Under the pieces are notes generated by a model, which saw only the letters and a list, made by a program, of their open reading frames with translations, did no database searches and had not been told where the DNA came from. Positions 4,915-6,319 of a stretch of DNA of 6,319 nucleotides are shown here, piece by piece. The stretch comes from Treponema sp. (GTDB lineage: Bacteria; Spirochaetota; Spirochaetia; Treponematales; Breznakiellaceae). The stretch is from the NCBI GenBank assembly GCA_031254795.1, contig JAIRTS010000075.1, positions 1-6,319 on the forward strand, given 5' to 3'. Both the position numbers and the translations under genes were made by a program. Each line of letters starts with the position of its first letter. Within the stretch, counting starts at the first letter, position 1.

Positions 4915-5667
4915 AACAGCCTTTTACGATTGATATAAAATGGATCACGCCCTTTCTTTTAGAATCGGCGCAGGGTTTCGCATGTTTTTAAACCATTCCC
5001 CTAACGGAGATTGTCTCAAGGAGTATATGCTTGACCGGCATAAGCCGTTGTTCACTCCATAACGGCCACACTTTATCGGGAATCCCTTTCCGTAGAGAGG
5101 GAAAAACACCCTCCGTTTATCCATGTTTCACAGATGCCGCCAATAACAATTTCCCGCAAAACCATGACAGGGCGCTCGGCTTAACATACGCCGGTATTTC
5201 ATGGCATTTGAACAATGACTTCAACCTCTTGAACGCCATCTCAATCCTCCGCCGCTGTCACACGCCGGTTATACGCTCTTCGCGTCTCGCTCGGCTCTTT
5301 GTCCCCATATTTCCTCATTCGGGTTCTTTTTAAGGCTTCAAACCCCCGCTCACCGGCCTCTTTGGTTTTTCGATCCCCACAGAAACACGACGGTTTGCGC
5401 TCCCCTTCGCATTCGCGCCTCAGCGTCCATTCCCCGCTTTCACCTCTTGTAACACCACGGCGCATCCACCATCCCGCGCCGCAGGTTATACGCATGAAAC
5501 CGTCTCGTCCCAAACGGGAACAGAAAATCGCCCTTCCTTCCCAACAGGCGTTCTATACCCTGTTTGCCGCGACACGCCCGGTCCCCTTGACATCTTCTCT
5601 CCAAAGCTCTTGAAATCACCGGCCTTTTTCCGGCATTTTACGGGGGCATAGAGGCTTTCCCAAAACT
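4907..5667 (-). mobile_element. Decayed IS4-family insertion sequence
   Basis: An element of about 760 bp is bounded by imperfect terminal inverted repeats: AGTTTTGGAACAGCCT on plus at 4907-4922 and AGTTTTGGGAAAGCCT on minus at 5667-5652 (14 of 16 alike). Between them the minus strand carries broken pieces of an IS4-type DDE transposase. Intact IS4-family elements are usually about 1.3-1.6 kb, so roughly half is missing. No target-site duplication can be seen. The exact right edge is uncertain because an inverse copy of the end (5670-5681) lies just outside. Confidence 0.75.
4988..5637 (-). pseudogene. IS4-family transposase pseudogene in three frames
   Basis: Three minus-strand pieces in order match the C-terminal half of an IS4-type (DDE_Tnp_1) transposase. 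Piece 1 (5637-5440): GDRACRGKQGIERLLG then KGDFLFPFGTRRF; the Asp at 5581-5583 fits the second catalytic Asp (usual form DRxY, here DRAC). Piece 2 (5513-5241): GESGEW, FCGDRKTKEAGERG and ALKRTRMRKYGDKEP. Piece 3 (about 5257-4988): IEMAFKRLKSLFKCHEIP then ALSWFCGKLLLAA, holding the E-(6)-K of the YREK signature. It is broken by an in-frame TAA (5117-5119) and continues as GVFPSLRKGIPDKVWPLW to a TAA at 4988-4990. There are frameshifts near 5445 and 5245. The stretch before IEMAF that should carry Y and R is shortened, and the N-terminal half with the first Asp is absent. Clearly non-functional. Confidence 0.85.
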
Positions 5668-5681
5668 GAAGTTTTGGGAAA
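5656..5681. repeat. Perfect 12-bp-arm hairpin at the right IS end, downstream of the minus-strand gene
   Basis: TTTCCCAAAACT (5656-5667) and AGTTTTGGGAAA (5670-5681) are perfect inverse copies separated by GA. The left arm is the IS terminal repeat; the right arm lies outside it. It sits 42 bp downstream of the stop of the minus-strand gene and might stop its transcription, but no U-run follows on that strand (GCCTCTATG). It may be part of the element end or a dispersed palindromic repeat. Confidence 0.6.
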
Positions 5682-5722
5682 ACAACTTTGTGGGTCAAGT
5701 TTAGCGCTTAGGGCGGCGCCAA

Positions 5723-6319
5723 TCAGAAGAACCGCTCGTAAGGCGAAAAATCGTACCGATAAACCGCGCCGCTTTCACCGATGTATTTGGGATCATCCAG
5801 AATAATATCATCAACCCGCCAACCAGCCCGGGTATATTCGATATCCACAGGCGCGGTGTTCTCATCCAGCGGCGCGACAGGCTCCGCATTGCCGTCTTCC
5901 ACCGTCCCGGCGGCTTCCACAGCTTCATCGTCTTGCGCGGCGGTTTCTTCTTGCCTTGTCACTGGCGCGGCGTCTTGAAACCTGACGTAAATCTCCCCAA
6001 CAACCCATTGCTCCCTGCCAATGAAACGGAATATGAATGACGTGTTGCCATCCGCCTCCTTTCTCCCGCCGCCAAGACGGAATTTCTGCGGAGAAATCAC
6101 ACCAATGGAGGATTTTGTACGTTGCCATACATCGCCGCTTACGCCTTCGGCTTCTTGTTGTTGACCGAAAAAGCCGCCGAGCGTCTTTTTTACATAATCA
6201 TACGCCTCTTCCGGCGCTTCGCCGATCCCCAACTCCCCGATGATCATGTCCTCTGGATAACGGGCGGCCTCGCCCTTCTGAGGTCTGGAAAGGCTGGCGG
6301 GAAGCAATCCGCCGCCTTC
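5723..6319 (-). CDS. Probable exported protein of unknown function (5' end outside window)
   Basis: The minus frame is open to the right edge (first visible residues EGGGLLPASL), so the start is beyond the window; the TTG at 6307 is not needed as a start. In the 198 visible residues, about 17-46 hold PEDMIIGELGIGEAPEEAYD and a helix leading to LGGFFG. About 75-115 look like beta strands (FIFRFIGREQWVVGEIYVRF), then comes an acidic, low-complexity spacer rich in Ala and Glu (about 121-157). The C-terminal segment is WRVDDIILDD ... YRYDFSPYERFF with a TGA stop at 5723-5725. The layout suggests a periplasmic protein or lipoprotein, possibly with an NTF2-like fold, and similar endings are familiar to me from Treponema proteins of unknown function. 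No signal peptide is visible because the start is missing. Real coding is likely from the composition. Confidence 0.65.
   Translation of the reverse strand, partial: EGGGLLPASLSRPQKGEAARYPEDMIIGELGIGEAPEEAYDYVKKTLGGFFGQQQEAEGVSGDVWQRTKSSIGVISPQKFRLGGGRKEADGNTSFIFRFIGREQWVVGEIYVRFQDAAPVTRQEETAAQDDEAVEAAGTVEDGNAEPVAPLDENTAPVDIEYTRAGWRVDDIILDDPKYIGESGAVYRYDFSPYERFF

Noticed and set aside
5031..5333. Plus-strand open frame of 100 codons
   Set aside because: It is antisense to transposase pieces recognised on the minus strand, and its own product resembles nothing and is low in coding character.
5299..5613. Plus-strand open frame of 104 codons
   Set aside because: Antisense to the FCGDRKTKEA and GDRAC transposase segments; Pro/Ser/Arg-rich shadow.
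5656..5681. Classical terminator for the minus-strand gene
   Set aside because: The stem is strong but no U-run follows on the minus strand, and the left arm is explained by the IS terminal repeat.
1..6319. tRNA or rRNA genes, CRISPR array, riboswitch, phage module
   Set aside because: I saw no cloverleaf, spaced direct-repeat array, known riboswitch core or phage gene by eye; a covariance-model scan would be needed to exclude small RNAs fully.

Overview
The window looks chromosomal and most resembles a Treponema-like spirochaete. This rests on protein character: a cyclophilin-FKBP fusion, a flavin-reductase/rubredoxin fusion, a DUF2225 protein beside truA, and a C-terminal protein with a '...YDFSPYERFF' end. 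No rRNA or other taxonomic marker is present, so the assignment is inference.

Layout: (1) The 3' part of a dual-family peptidyl-prolyl isomerase gene on + (2-964), whose frame is open to the left edge. (2) A 271-bp intergenic region with a candidate promoter, several inverted repeats and a hairpin oriented as a minus-strand terminator. (3) A high-molecular-weight rubredoxin-type gene on + (1236-1919). (4) A TatD-family metal-dependent hydrolase on - (1925-2701). It is convergent with the rubredoxin gene, 5 bp apart, and a 13-bp palindrome contains both stop codons. (5) A 271-bp divergent control region (2702-2972) with a very good tatD promoter, an 11-bp-arm inverted repeat and a cluster of GTCTA motifs. 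(6) A two-gene overlapping unit on +: a DUF2225 protein (2973-3827) and tRNA pseudouridine synthase truA (3811-4644). (7) About 1 kb without an intact gene (4645-5722). It holds a frameshifted small-gene remnant on - and a decayed IS4-family insertion sequence. The IS is recognisable from three pieces of transposase on the minus strand and from 16-bp imperfect terminal inverted repeats (14/16) at 4907-4922 and 5652-5667. (8) A minus-strand gene cut by the right edge (5723-6319), a probable exported protein of unknown function.

The intact genes are housekeeping or stress genes: protein folding, electron transfer or oxygen protection, nuclease/hydrolase, and tRNA modification. No clear new multi-gene system is present. 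The points most worth a second look are the TatD protein with Glu in place of the usual last metal-ligand Asp, the repeat-built insertion inside TruA, the dense inverted repeats and GTCTA motifs upstream of the DUF2225-truA unit, and the decayed IS with its neighbouring gene remnant.
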